Positions 53,206 through 64,000 of a stretch of 64,000 nucleotides of DNA are shown here, piece by piece. The notes beneath the pieces are model-generated. The model did no database searches. It was given only the letters and a program-made list of their open reading frames with translations, and had not been told where the DNA came from. The position numbers and the translations under genes were made by a program. The DNA comes from Capsicum annuum (Eukaryota > Streptophyta > Magnoliopsida > Solanales > Solanaceae), in assembly GCF_002878395.1 (NCBI RefSeq), contig NC_061114.1, positions 170,423,388-170,487,387 on the forward strand. The letters are read 5' to 3'. Numbering within the stretch: the stretch's first letter is position 1; every line of letters starts with the position of its first letter.

Positions 53206-55658
53206 TGCAAGACCCCATATTCCTAGAGCTTAACTTAACTCTAAGTACATGAGTTATCCTATATAAAATTTATGAAATACTTATTATGTTTCAGTTTAGA
53301 TCCTACCAATGTGTAGGAAATTTAGTAATCTTTCCAACGATATAAAATTCGTCGAAATACAATACCCGGGTGAACAGTTAGGGCAGTTTATGTAAAAATA
53401 GTAGCTCACCGTGATTAGGATGCACCTCGGTGAGTATCGTGATGAGCACTCCATCGCTTCATGCTGAAGGCCATTTCAGCATTTGTCAATTTCCAATGGG
53501 TCACTGCAATTGTACCGCATCATGGTGAACCCTAAAACAGCAATTGTCACGATCCATAGAGTCACCCCGTCGCAGTGGATATAGAGATGAGCGATTCAGT
53601 GTGTCATGGTGAGGCCTTAATTAGCATTCTAGTTGTGGGATTTAAAATCCCAAGGGCAACTTAGACTTTTCTCATGACCCAGATCAGCCTTAAACACGAA
53701 ATTAATCCCTAAATGACCAGAATATATCATTATTCACTCAATTTTTCCCCAAAGTACATCATTTTCTCTCTAAAGCAAGAAATCCTAGTTTCAAAATTCA
53801 AGAACAAAGCTCAGGAATATCTCCAAAAAACATCAAGAATTAACATTCCAAGGTATGTTAGGTGTTCATCTATGGGTCCCTTTCACCCATAGGGTCTAAG
53901 AATCTATTTTTAAATCTTTAACATTTATGATTTATGATTTTCATGCTTGAAATTGAATGTATTCATGTTCATGGTAATAATTGGGATCCAATTCATGTTT
54001 AATTATAATTTCCCATGAGATTTATATAGTAATGTTGTGAATTATATGAATTGCATGCTTAACCCTTGAAATTGAAATTGAATGTTGTATTCATACTTAC
54101 ATGTGTTGACCATCATCACATGAAATACTTCATGCTCCCCAAGTGTTTCCTAAAAGGCCTATGTGAAGTAGATAGTGGAATCTTTACATGTCATTATATG
54201 GTCCAAATTATGTACAAGCTTATGTCTTACAAGTGTTTGCTGAAATGCCTTTATGAATAAATTATGGACAAGTGTACATTGTTGTATATCTCAAGATCAT
54301 GTTATGCTTTATTTTTCATGATAACAAGTCCTGGGGGTATTTAATACCCAAAAATCTAGCTATTTACCTAGAGCCAGTATTAGTTATAGAATCTTTGTCA
54401 TGTCACAATTAGTAGTACTCTTAATTAGTTACAGACTCAGTAGAACTCAGTCAGTTACACAACTCAAGAAATTGCGATAAACTCAATGTCAGTCCAGTAT
54501 AATTCAGTATAATCAGTTCAGTGTCTTTTATTTGGGAGTATGATTCAGCACCAAGTGAACCCAAGGATGAAGGATCACCTGTTTGTAGAGGGTGTGATCC
54601 TTAGAAGCAATCCTTATGTTCAAGAACTATATAGTCAGCATAGGTTAAGACATCAAACCTTCCAGTTAAGGGTTGACGAGGTATTTTAACCTGCTAGATG
54701 AGGGTTCTGCCTTTCTCATTAGAGTACCTACCTGATGAGGGTAACTCTTCAGTGTCTTTACTCGTGGCACGGTACTAAAACCATTCCAACTAGGGTCACA
54801 AGTTGGACCCCAACTCAGCTATTTTATCTTATTTGGGGCATGTCGGTTAGATGATTACCTCCTACGGCCTGCGTTTCAGTCTTCAGAATAGAACTCAACT
54901 TAGTTGTACAGAATCAGGACTGTTAGATATAGTTAACCTGTATCAGTAAATCAGTTATCTGTAACTTCAGATACTAGTTACTCAGTTTCAGAATTTAGGA
55001 CTTAGCTTTAGACAAACTTACTCACAGTATTTATCTATATGCACATGAGTGCACACTCAGTATTTACAGTAGTATCAGTCATCAATGTACTCTCATGTTC
55101 AGTTACTTTGTATCATGCGGCCAGTTATTGTTCATGCATATGAACCTTTTCATTCAGCCTTGCCCCATCTAGCATAACAGTATATTCCATGTACTAACGT
55201 ATACTCTTTTTTTGTGCTATGATGTCTTATAACATAGGTTCGGATGCTTAGGTTTCTGACTGTGCATAGATAGACTCAGATTCAGCCAACAACAGTAGAT
55301 TAGCAGTGAGTCCTTATCATTTGAGGATATTCTTTTATTTCAGATTTTTAGTAGTTTTAATAATTTAGTATTTGGGGTTAATTGGGGGCTTGTCCCATCA
55401 ACTTCACTTTTAGATAGTTCAGTTAGAGGCTTTTCAAACTAGTTTTCAAATAGTGTTTAGTTTTATAGATTGTTATTTAGTTGATACACTTTATCCGTAT
55501 TTATAGATTTTGAACCTTATAGCATTTCAGCCTAGTTTCCATATTTATTACAGTATTTTTCTCGGTGCTCATAGCAGATATCAGTTATGGGTAAGCTTGT
55601 GGTCCTTCGGGGTCGTAAGCATCATATAGCATCTAGGGTATAGACTCGGGTTGTTACA
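53206..55658 (+). repeat. E7 3' LTR
   Basis: Starts TGCAAGACCCCA (canonical TGTAATACCCC) and ends CTCGGGTTGTTACA. It matches the 5' LTR along its length. The splice-donor-like CAAGGTATGT is near 53850. The plus-strand open stretch at 54066-54260 is LTR sequence, not a gene. Confidence 0.88.
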
Positions 55659-55663
55659 TCTAT

Positions 55664-57116
55664 AAACTAAAATACTAAAAAATGATTACTAATTTAACTG
55701 ATAAAGTGTATGCTATGGTCAAGCAAACCTAAACTAACTTTTGAATTGAGACTGAACTGAGACTGTGGGAGCTATCACCTAACCAACATGCCTCAATATG
55801 AGCTAATTGGGGTCCAACCTTTGACCCCATTTGGAATGATTTCAGTACCATGTCACGGGTGCTAACACTGGTTGTATGGATTCACTAAAGTGAAGTCCCA
55901 AAAGACTAAAGAGTCACCCTTTACTGGGAGGTTCTCTAGTGAGATATATGTCAACACTTAACTGGAAATTTCTACTAAAGGTCAAACGCTCAACAAGTTG
56001 GTGAGCCCGTATCACTATGTTCGTTCGGTGATAAATCCTACTCCCAACTGTGCTGACTCTGATTACTAGACTAAACTAAGCATTCTTATATGATAACTGA
56101 CTAAACTGATAATACTCTAATATATTCGAAACCATTCTACAAATACTGAGACTAAGTAAACAACTAAGTTTTTAGGTATTCACAACCCCAGTGCTCGATA
56201 ACTTTAACAGTAGAAACATACTAAAGCTTCAAAAGCATCATAAGTAATCATTGTTCAAAACTTATCTCTTAGGCATTTCATCAAACACTTGAAACGCATG
56301 GACTTAAGCATGGGAATTATAGAAACATATGGGAATAACATAATCATAACACTAAAACCATACATTGTTGATTTAACATGGGATTTCATGATTCAAAAGG
56401 GTAAGGGCTACTTTCTAACTAAAAACACTTATAATCATCATGTATAATTGAAGTTCCCAAAACGTAAAAATAGGTTCTTATACTCTATGGGTGAAAAGGG
56501 CCCATGGATGAACATCTAACATACCTTAAAACTTTAATCTTGCAAGAGAACAAATTTATCAATAGTCCTTGAGTGGTGAAACTTGGATTCTTGAGTTTTC
56601 TTGAAGGAATAGTGATTGAACTTGATGAATTTAGGGAAGAGTTATGGTTTATTTGACAATAAAATTAGGGAAGTGAGCAAATAATGCCATATCAATGGTT
56701 TAATCTCGTGTTTTTATGAATTGAGATGCGGGAAAAATACAAGATTACCCCTATGAAATTTAAATTTGTAACTGGGATGCCGATTAGGCCATCACCACGA
56801 CGCGCTAAGGATTCCACCACTTAACCCACCGCAATTCACCACAATCGCAGTGAGTTTCTAGAATTGAAATCCAAATGTGCCTCAGTCCTCGTTTAAAAGT
56901 CCAAAATTTCCCGAGACATACTACTTACACCCTTGAACATGAATTAACTTAGAAAACATCATCTCGGGGTTGGGAAGGTAAATTTAAAATTTTCCAAAGT
57001 TAAGAGTCCAAAAAAATAAAACTAAGTTTTAAACACTTAGCTAAATTGTCAGGTTCTAAGCCCCTCGTACATTCACTATGGGTTGAACTAAGCTAAGGCT
57101 AGCACAGGGTATTATA
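55664..57116 (-). repeat. E2-type LTR, right piece
   Basis: Matches 8275-9723 in the same orientation from about 55768 onwards (for example CTGATAATACTCTAATATAT and GAACTTGATGAATTTAGGGA) and ends ACAGGGTATTATA at 57116. No polypurine tract follows: copia sequence begins at once. It therefore fits a 5' LTR of a minus-strand element at its outer edge, plausibly that of E2. A solo or truncated LTR is the alternative. Confidence 0.76.
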
Positions 57117-58025
57117 GAAAATTCTACTATCACCTTCTCATGTTTGAAAGCTTAAAAAGTTTATATATGGATTTCGTCAAGACTCTAGATAATGGTACAC
57201 AAGGCTTACGGCTACTCTTAATTTTAAAGGGTTCAATTATTCTCTTAATGATTATTCTCTATTCGTCAAGAAGTCTGACTCCTTTATTTCAATAGTAGTA
57301 GTATGAGTCGATGACATTGTTCATGTAGGAAATGATAATGCCAAGTTGCATGCAATGAAGTTATTTCAATATGAGGAGTTTAGAATCAAGGATTTCGGAG
57401 ATTTACACTTTTTCTTAAGTATGGAGGTATTGAGAGAACCTCATGGCATCATTATTTCACAACAAAAGTTCACAATTGATAGTCTCCAAGAATTTGATGC
57501 CACACATTCGTCATCTATTTCATCTCCTCTTGATCCTACAGTAAAGCAAAGTTTAAATGATGGGGATGTTATTCCTAATCCCACTGTATAGACATCTTCT
57601 TGGTAATTTGAATTACCTTACTTACACAAGGTCAGATCTTGCCTTCATTATTCAGCATCATAGCCAATTCATGCAAGATCCTCGTCAACCTCATCTTACT
57701 GCTACATTACGTGTTCTTTATTATTTATCAAGAGAACCAGGTTTAGGACTATTTCTTAATGCTTCTTCTTCTTTTAAGATTGTTAATTTTTGTGAATCAG
57801 ATTAGGGAACATGACCAAATTCAACAAAATTGATTAGTGAATTTTATATATCACTTAGGGGTTCTCCAATCTCTTTGAAGTCAAAGAAGTAAACCTTTAT
57901 TTCTCTTAGCTTAACAAAGGTAAAATATCATTCTATGAGGCATGTTGTTGACAAGCTCACGTGGTTGTTTCATCTCTATCAAGATCTTTCCTTTTTAATA
58001 TCATTAGATGTGCCTCTCTATTCAG
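57117..58025 (+). pseudogene. Ty1/copia RT-RNase H fragment
   Basis: Plus-strand segments of a copia-type pol: DYSLFVKK, then VDDIVHVGNDNAKLHAMKLF, FRIKDFGDLHFFLSMEV, IISQQKFTIDSLQEF, then after a one-base frame change YRHLLGNLNYLTYTRSDLAF and HLTATLRVLYYLSREPGLGL, and remnants of RNase H (VKYHSMRHVVDKLTW). The Tyr codon of the catalytic YVDD box is TGA. No LTRs, gag or integrase of this element are nearby; it is cut by LTR sequence on both sides. Confidence 0.86.
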
Positions 58026-59693
58026 ATGCCAAGATGCCAAGCCTAACTAACGGATGAAACCTGGGCGGAGCCAAGCCTAATCAATGGGTGAATCTTGGGA
58101 GGTTGTAAAGCCTATTCTGATGGGTGACTCCTTATCCTGTGTTGGATATGTAGTTCTGGAATATAGGGACTGCTACTAGCGACTCTTTCTCTCTGACGGG
58201 GAAGTCATCATCCTTTTACTCGCTCGATGCTAAATTCTACTCCCAACTGAAGGACACTGAACAGAGTATACTGAATTGGACTGGACTGATACTGAGTTTT
58301 CTTAGTTTTCCTGAGTTCTATAACTGATTGGATTCTACTAATTGCAACATGACTGATACTATTTTGTAATAGACACTGGCTCTAGGTACATAGCTAATTT
58401 ATTGGGTATTAAGTACCCCCAGGACTCGATAGCATAAAAGAAAGACATAACGTGATCATAAAGGAATAACCATACTTTCTTGCTAACAATGCACTTATTT
58501 AGACATTTTGTCAAACACTTGATATTCATGAACTTATGCATGAATGGGATCATATAATAAAACGTCATGCTTTCACTAGTCAAATCACATAAGTTTTCCA
58601 TCAAACACTTGTAGAGCATAAGATTGTACATCATTGGGACCACATAATAACATATAATGATTCCACTATTTACTTCACATAGGAAATTTAGCAAACAATT
58701 GGGGAGAATCGGTTATTTACATGATAATGGTAACATATGTAAGCATGAATTCAATATTCAATTTCAATATCATAGGTTAAGCATGCAATTCGAATAATTT
58801 ACCATATAACTATCATAATTTCAAGGGAACTTATAATTAAACATGAATTGGATATCAAATACTATCATGATCATGAATACATTCAATTCCATGCATTGAA
58901 ATGATAAATCATAAACCTTGAAGTTTTAAAAATGGATTCTTGGACTCTATAGGTGGAAGGGACCCATAGATGAACAGCTAACATACCTTAGAATATTCTT
59001 TCTTGAAGGTTCTTGGAGGATTTCTTGAGGATTGACCTTGATTTCTTAAACTAGGGTTTTGCCTCTTTAAGAGAGAATGTTCTAAATCTTGAGAAAAGTG
59101 AGTGAATAATGATATAATAGGGTATTTAGGGTATACTTCATGTTAAAGGCTAATCTGGGTCATGGAAAAAGACCCTATTACCCCTGAAACATTTTTAATT
59201 TTCATCACTAAAAACCTGATTTGGGCCCCCTGTAGAGATACAGAACAATCTTATCGTGCCACTAGAAAGTGGACAACTGGGAACTGGGATGATGGTGCGA
59301 CGCGGTGCCATCGTGATGCCTTACTAAATGGGAAACTGAGCTTTGGCGTGATGCATAATTATCATGAAGAAACACTGGAAAAGTGACAATTTGGAAATTC
59401 AATGGTGACGCAATGTGGTGGTATCGCGTTGGCTCACTGGAAAATGACAATTGCCATTTGGACCACCTCCGCGACGTGTTGAAGTACCAGGCAGTACACT
59501 GTTTCACTAAAATGGCTCTAACTCTTTTTTCGGGTATCGAATTTGGGCGAACTTTATATCGTTGGAAAGCTGACTGAATTTCCTACACATTGGTAAGCTC
59601 TAAACTGAAAAATAGTGAGTATTTCAAAATTTTTATATAGGATAACTCAGGTACTAAGAGTTAATCTAGGCTAGGAAAATACGGGGTATTACA
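58026..59693 (-). repeat. E8 3' LTR, outer end missing
   Basis: Ends ACGGGGTATTACA at 59693, followed by the polypurine tract. The reverse complement resembles E7 LTR (TGTTCATCTATGGGTCCCTT at about 58945-58975, ACCTTGAAATTG-type blocks). The CpG-bearing cluster is at 59290-59480. Splice-donor-like TAAGGTATGT is on the minus strand near 58981. The left end joins copia sequence at a repeated GATGCCAA. Confidence 0.8.
58503..58684. repeat. 90-bp tandem duplication inside the E8 LTR
   Basis: TCAAACACTTG recurs at 58511 and 58601, and ATAATAACATNNAATGATTCCACTA-type blocks follow in both units, so two units of about 90 bp lie head to tail. The E7 LTRs have one unit. Confidence 0.7.
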
Positions 59694-59708
59694 ATATCTC
59701 CCCCTTGG
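59694..59708 (-). other. E8 polypurine tract
   Basis: The minus strand reads CCAAGGGGGAGATAT next to the LTR. A second similar tract (CTTAAGGGGGAGATG, minus) occurs at about 60174-60188. Confidence 0.82.
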
Positions 59709-61730
59709 GAACATTCATCCTCGAGTGAGACTAATTAAGTTGAGAAATGATGATAGACTGAGTTTTTACATTGAACATGCATGACTGAAGCATGACTACC
59801 TGACTAAAACTACTGATAAACTGAGTTCTCTTACTGAATAAGTATATCTAATGCATGGAATACATAACTGAACTGATTCATGAATGCTTGACTGAATATA
59901 CAATGGTAAGGAGTACTAATGAACCTGATATCACTTACTGAACATGCATGAACGGGAACATGAGAACATGACTGGGTCTGAAACATGATACATGAACTGA
60001 ATATCATGATTGAATTGATTTCCTTAAATACGTACCATGCCATAGGAATGGTCATACGGCTGAGATTGGAATGAGAAAGTCAACTTATGAGTACCCGTTA
60101 CTTCAAACTGGATCTTGTTATGTGTTGAGAAACTATAAGGTTTAGGACATAAAAGCTTCGAGGGTTATAGTTCATCTCCCCCTTAAGAAATTATGTCCCT
60201 CGAAGAATGCTGACTTGGTTGAGATATTGAGGAAAAGCTGAGACGATGCACGGGCTCCTATAAGCTTAATCCTGACTGAATATCTGGGATATAAAACTGA
60301 GGCATGATACATAAATTGTGAACTCACAACTACTAGGATGCTCTATCTTGGAACAGTCATATTTACTAAACTGTGGATAGTACGACTGGGTGAGAACATG
60401 GGGAAATCATACGAACTTGTCCACCTGAATGCTAAACTGAATTCCTGAATTTATGGACTATCTCATGTTGAAAACCTATACTCGACTGGATTATTTATTG
60501 ACACTATTTCTATTAAGTTCTACTAGATTTAGGGATCAACGAAATCTTGGCATGGCCTGAATGAGACATAAGAAATCACAACATAGCTAAAATTCTGTAA
60601 TATGGGCACTAATAACTCTATCTACAAAGGTCTGATCTAGGTTGAATTCTCCCACTATGTTCAAGCCTATTCAAATCTCCAAAATGCATTTAGCCACTTA
60701 CACATCATCATAACATTCAAGCCTATCTTCATAACTGCAGCCCTGTGTAAAACTAGCATGCAATAATCTTTCCTTAACGTAAAAAATTACTCTCTCTCTT
60801 ATAAGCAACTGCTTATCACTTTATTATTTTATAAGTAGAGTTCACTAAAGGCTAAAACATGAGGACCTGAAGCATGAATGGACACTATACTAAACTTGAC
60901 ACTTAACTGAGGTCTAAAGAATATAGCATCAGTATCCTGGATTTTATCAAGAGATCTAAAATGAGGATGTACATGATGAAATATAAATTTAGCTAATCAT
61001 TAGGAGTATAGTATAAGTCATGGGAACTACATTAGTCATGAGTTGCATGACCTAAATTTGTAGTTTTTGTATTCAGGGAATGTGATTCGTAACACTTAGT
61101 GGAATGGAACTGCTTGTACCAGAAACTATAAGCATACCTAATTTTCAATAATGTGTACAAATACGAGCTATGATGATAGAGCTAACATGTATTGCATAAG
61201 TAGATATCATGATAGCTGAAGTGCAAAACTTTGCACTGAGGTAAGGATGGGTCGGGCATCAACCTCTCCCACTATTTTTCTACACATACTAACATTACTA
61301 TTAAAATCTGAGAGTCTGACTTGGTTACTTGTTCTACCATCTCCCACTTAGCTTAAATTCATTATTCGAAGTTTGTGAACCACTTTATAAACTCTAAATC
61401 GAACAGAAATCACCTTACTTTAGGGTCTGAGATATGACAATGCTCATAAACACTGAACTCATCCTGAAGAACTACACTTGATAATATAAGGTCCACTAAT
61501 AGTACTTTCTTCTGATACATTATTCTTAGCATTCTATTGCTCTAACAATCATTATTTAGCAATCCTCAACACTGACTAACTTAGAATCCACAACTTCTCT
61601 TTCTACTAGGTCAATCTAGAGATTCAAACTTAAATCAATTGAAACTGAGGTACTACCCCTTCATTCAAGTACTAGTTCATCAAAAAACGGAAATGGAATG
61701 ACTCTATTACTGAAATTAACTGAAGGGATT
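59709..61730 (-). other. E8 interior without recognisable pol
   Basis: About 2 kb. The first 400 bp resemble the E2 3' untranslated region (ATGCATGACTGAAG and GTTACTTCAAACTGG blocks). From about 60180 to 61600 I find no integrase, RNase H or RT motif on either strand. At 61590-61640 a short stretch resembles the RT-RNase H connection of E2 (TTTCTACTAGGTCAATCTAG). Either pol decayed beyond recognition or it was replaced by unrelated sequence. Confidence 0.55.
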
Positions 61731-62070
61731 TTTTGAAATACTGTAACCGAGCAATTTCTATATACTCATCTGGCTGGAATAGATTTACCTACTGAGGTAA
61801 GAACTAAGAAAGGTTCTATTAAGATTTCTAGTCTGACTTAAAGTAGACTATCAAACAAGGAGTTACAAAAGACAGAGAAGCTCCTAGATCTAATAAGGCA
61901 TGAATATATAAATAAAAGATCTGTAATGTACCAGTGACCACGTCAGGAGAACTTTCCAAATCTTTTCTGGACTGAAGTACATAAAACCTGTTAGGGCATT
62001 GCCCACTGGCGGCACTGGAAGTGGTACCCTACTGGTTCGGGTGACCGAACTGAGATGAAGGATGATTGGA
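61731..62070 (-). pseudogene. E8 aspartic protease remnant
   Basis: Minus-strand translation near 61860-61950 gives VTGTLQIFYLYIHALLDLGA followed by SLSFVTP, with D-L-G-A at the active site. A stop and frame change follow and the MDWL-type block is absent or unrecognisable. Immediate context is gag upstream, as expected. Confidence 0.76.
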
Positions 62071-62985
62071 CTGACCCTATACTCCTATATCTTGTGGCCT
62101 GGCTTACCATACCTAAAACATACACCACTGTCAACTCTACATGCACCTAGGTGATATCTACCACATTCTTTGCAAATAGGATGAGTACGACCGCTGCTCA
62201 CACTACCCTAAGTTTTAGAGCCTGGCGCCCCATCATGATTGTCATTCTTGAACTTTGGTACTGGCGTACTAGCTAATTGAATATTTTGGATAAAACTAGG
62301 AATGGTTACCGCCCTCTGACTTAGGCTGATTAAAATTGAAACTACGTATTCTAGCTCTCTTGTTCTCTCTCTCCTTGTTTTTAAGCTTCTACTCCTCAAT
62401 CTATTAGGCATGGACCATAAGCCTAGACATGTCTATCCCATTAATCAACATTACAGTTCTACACTCCTTAACCATACTATTTAACACCCCAGACATGAAC
62501 TTGCTCATTTTGGACCTACTATCTTCTACTACATAAGGATCATACCTAACTAACTAAGTAAACTTCAGGGAATACTCTTTCACACTCATACTGCCTTTCC
62601 TGATATTGATGAACTCTAACACCTTGGCTTTTTTCAGCTCTAAGGGAAAGAATCTATCTAGAAAAGCAGTAGAAAGCACTTTCTATTCTATGGGCTCTGC
62701 ATCTTCTCCCATTTCTACCTTTCAAAACTTTAACCACGTATGAGCTATATCTAGTAGCTGATAAGCAGCTAACTCTACACTCTCATTGGAAGTTACTCCT
62801 ATGATATCTATTACTTTCTAAACCTGATCGAGGAACTCCTGTGGATCCTCTTTTAACTTAGATCCTGAGAATAGGGGAGGATTTATTTGGGTGAAGTCCT
62901 GAATCCTGACTGCAGTAGTATTGGCCACTAGGTTAGCCTGAACAGCAGCTGGTTGTTTATTCTAACCTATTACATAGTTGGCTAG
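62071..62985 (-). pseudogene. E8 gag, start missing
   Basis: Knuckle region near 62120-62200 reads CKECGRYHLGAC, an intact C-x2-C-x3-H-x3-C, then CFRYGK where the second Cys is Tyr. The capsid region around 62560-62720 and the DPQEFLDQV-type segment near 62820-62860 are recognisable. IRVQDFTQINPPLFSGSKLK-like sequence lies at 62865-62925. Stops interrupt it at several points. Translation cannot be followed past 62990. Confidence 0.76.
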
Positions 62986-62999
62986 AGTATCGAATAAGC

Positions 63000-64000
63000 T
63001 TTCCAACAATATGTGGATCATCCAAAATAGACACCCGAGCAATGAGTTATGAACATTTTGATTAAACCGTAAATAGTAGTGAACAATAAAACGTGCAGGA
63101 AAAAGTACTAAGGCCTGGCGTATTTTTTCTCAAACTTTAAATGATCATAACTCTTTGTACATAATGATCTGGGTGATCTACTATATATCAACGAAAAGCT
63201 CTGGGATTCCTCTTTCTAATGAAATTTGTTTCATCCAATTTAGATATCAAAGTAAAATGTTATGGTTGATCTACTTCAGACTATCAAAACAGTCAACCAA
63301 AGGATAGATTCGAGAATTATTTAATTTTTAGGGGCGTTTTGGTCATTTTCCCTTACCCAAAATCAATCCAAACCCTATATTAAAGCCTATTAGAAGCATT
63401 ATATGTTATATTTCATCAAATTCCTTCAAAAATAAAACCCTAAGCTCCTACATCCAACTTCAAAAACCTTCAAAGTTTACCATTAATTCTGCAAATTTAT
63501 TCAAGATTCCAAGTTCCTAGTTCAAGAAGTCCAAGAACAATCATTCAAAGGAACGATTAACTTCTCAAAAATGAGTATCAATCTAAAGTTCATCATTCAA
63601 GTTATGTGGGGTTTTTCAACAAGAACTCTCTTTCATTCTTGTGCCCAAAAGTAATTTTCTTTACAAAGGCATGATTTTTATTTGATTTTTATGAATTTGA
63701 AGCATGAGCCCATATCTTATAATGATTATTATGAAATCTTGATGTTTATGATTTTGAAAGATGTATTTACATGTGTGGAGACATAAATCATAAATCTTGA
63801 ATGATATTTATCATGATTTTGATATTTGGGTCGTGAATCCCCATTGGAAATTGTGTTTTTTTGAGAAAGTGTGTGTTATAAGCACGTTGATGTTGAATAT
63901 TTGAGATATTTTGAATGATTTGACCTTTTGGTCTTAATGGAGTTGTTTTGACCTCGAGTGTGAAAGAAATCCACAACGTGGTTGATTTTGATAGATAGGA
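63000..64000 (+). repeat. Partial LTR of another plus-strand chromovirus (E9)
   Basis: AGCTTTCCAAC...ACCCGAGCAATGAGTTATG resembles the E5 LTR about 140 bp from its start, and GTTATGTGGGGTTTTTCAAC at about 63600 followed by TTCATTCTTGTGCCCAAAA matches the conserved region after the splice-donor-like motif. The start is missing (joined to E8 gag) and the rest lies beyond the window. No coding sequence is visible in it. Confidence 0.7.

Larger units (their letters stand above)
45615..55658 (+). mobile_element. E7: complete but dead chromovirus inserted in an E2-type LTR, plus strand
   Basis: LTRs of 2443 bp (45615-48057) and 2453 bp (53206-55658) with all internal domains in normal order. Flanking target duplication TCTGT (45610-45614) versus TCTAT (55659-55663), one mismatch. 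The LTRs are visibly diverged, so it is not recent. RT keeps both catalytic Asp residues, but frames are broken throughout. Confidence 0.88.
58026..62999 (-). mobile_element. E8: degraded chromovirus, pol largely missing
   Basis: Minus-strand order: gag (from 62985), protease, an unassigned interior of about 2 kb, polypurine tract, 3' LTR. RT, RNase H and integrase are not recognisable. The gag start, primer site and 5' LTR are lost at about 63000 where a plus-strand LTR begins. The LTR is the inverted-orientation relative of the E7 LTR. Confidence 0.74.

Noticed and set aside
57117..58025. Host gene exon, because the frame is relatively well kept
   Set aside because: The motifs are those of copia RT and RNase H, with a stop in the catalytic box and a frameshift.
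58359..58694. 111-codon minus-strand open frame with a counterpart at 54066-54260 (plus)
   Set aside because: The resemblance comes from LTR homology between E8 and E7; it includes a tandem duplication and is not kept in the other LTRs.
59162..59577. Two overlapping plus-strand open frames with GC-richer codons
   Set aside because: They lie in the CpG-bearing cluster of the E8 LTR and correspond to non-coding sequence in the other LTRs.

Overview
This 64-kb window looks like repeat-dense, AT-rich heterochromatin of a flowering plant with a large genome. The LTR and pol types would fit a Solanaceae genome, but that is a guess from style, not proof. I see no credible host gene, rRNA, tRNA or CRISPR array. 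Nearly everything is decayed LTR retrotransposon. At least five Ty3/gypsy chromovirus copies (Tekay/Del-like: iMet primer site, long LTRs, integrase with a chromodomain-like tail) are called E1, E2, E3, E5, E7 and E8 here. There is also one rearranged Athila/Tat-type element (X), one Ty1/copia RT fragment, and two copies of a roughly 1.1-kb MITE-like DNA transposon. All reading frames are broken, mostly by stops one C->T or G->A step from a sense codon, as expected of old methylated DNA.

Layout, left to right. E1 (minus strand) fills 1-8274. At 8274/8275 its truncated 5' LTR is fused to the truncated 3' LTR of E2 (minus), whose interior runs to 14174 and stops inside gag. E3 (minus) begins there with its 3' LTR (14175-16656) and pol C-terminus. 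A MITE (18122-19192) sits in E3 pol, and the left part of an E5 LTR follows (19287-20874). Then comes X (20875-28630), after which the E3 pol/MITE/E5-LTR block is repeated (28631-32648) and continues into the complete plus-strand E5 (31055-40711). The other half of E3 (pol middle, RT, PR, gag, PBS, part of the 5' LTR) lies at 40712-45450. A piece of E2-type LTR (45451-45609) is interrupted by the complete plus-strand E7 (45615-55658) and resumes at 55664-57116. The rest is a copia fragment (57117-58025), E8 (minus, 58026-62999) and a partial plus-strand LTR running off the window (63000-64000).

The order of events can be read from the breaks. E3 went into E2 gag. The MITE went into E3 pol with an ATA duplication. 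E5 went into E3 pol (TSD ATTCC/ATTTC), splitting it into the two halves seen. E7 went into the E2-type LTR (TSD TCTGT/TCTAT). Finally X appeared with a direct duplication of about 4 kb of the already nested sequence. X is ordered gag-LTR-ORF3-protease, so it reads as one complete turn of a one-LTR circle opened at the gag/protease junction. This duplication-flanked, circularly permuted insertion is the most unusual feature of the window. A second notable feature is a five-unit, roughly 92-bp array of TGACG and CTTATC motifs inside the X LTR.
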